From NCBI GenBank assembly GCA_964392415.1, contig CAYMPL010000084.1:1-6498 (forward strand): a stretch of 6,498 bases of DNA, given 5' to 3'. The notes beneath the pieces are model-generated. The model saw only the letters and a program-made list of their open reading frames with translations. It ran no database searches and was not told where the DNA came from. The stretch's first letter is position 1. Each line of letters begins with the position of its first letter. The position numbers and the translations under genes were made by a program. Source of the stretch: CAYJMQ01 sp964392415. Lineage in GTDB: Bacteria; Bdellovibrionota; JACOXK01; 2-02-FULL-40-11. Of the stretch, positions 6,459-6,498 are shown piece by piece.

Positions 6459-6488
6459 TTGACTTATTCGATTTTTATTGAGTATGCT
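6459..6488 (+). promoter_or_regulatory. Candidate sigma-70 promoter pointing out of the right edge
   Basis: TTGACT (5 of 6 to the -35 consensus) and TATGCT (4 of 6 to the -10 consensus) are separated by 18 nt on the plus strand. The surrounding DNA is AT-rich and no coding frame is evident. It would drive a gene beyond the window, divergent from the lipoprotein gene. Such matches arise by chance in AT-rich DNA. Confidence 0.35.
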
Positions 6489-6498
6489 GACACTTATA

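Larger units (their letters stand above)
6344..6498. other. AT-rich non-coding region upstream of the lipoprotein gene
   Basis: This stretch carries no supported gene. It should contain the minus-strand promoter for the lipoprotein and secreted-protein pair. The best minus-strand candidate is TTGCAT, a 16-nt gap and TAAACT, which is weak. It also holds the outward plus-strand promoter candidate. No repeat or RNA gene is seen. Confidence 0.5.

Overview
The window looks like chromosomal DNA from a Gram-negative bacterium of moderate GC content. It encodes a peptidoglycan lipid II flippase, a Sec-exported protein and a lipoprotein with a lipobox. I cannot place it in a phylum from sequence alone. 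The long two-domain ThyX and the small palindromic repeats both occur in scattered, often uncultured lineages, so they do not settle the question.

Layout from left to right: (1) murJ on the minus strand, cut by the left edge, with its start near 1468. (2) A 93-nt divergent intergenic region. (3) ychF on the plus strand. (4) A 78-nt spacer with two hairpins. (5) A long two-domain thyX on the plus strand. (6) A convergent junction of only 11 nt with a small hairpin. (7) Two overlapping minus-strand genes, transcribed from right to left: a lipoprotein of unknown function, then a Sec-secreted protein of unknown function. (8) About 155 nt of AT-rich DNA at the right edge, with a candidate promoter pointing out of the window.

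The housekeeping genes serve cell-wall precursor export (MurJ), ribosome-associated nucleotide hydrolysis (YchF) and dTMP synthesis (ThyX). They are not one pathway. The lipoprotein and secreted protein are probably co-transcribed and translationally coupled, so they may act together in the envelope.

The most interesting signals are small repeats. A 34-nt element with a 9-bp perfect inverted repeat lies at the translation start of murJ and again at the upstream in-frame ATG of thyX, with the ATG at the same place in both copies (33 of 34 bases identical). A different palindromic repeat of about 86 nt is inserted in frame inside thyX. It adds about 29 residues in the linker between two ThyX-like halves, much as Rickettsia palindromic elements do. 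The ThyX itself appears to divide the usual family motifs between its halves.
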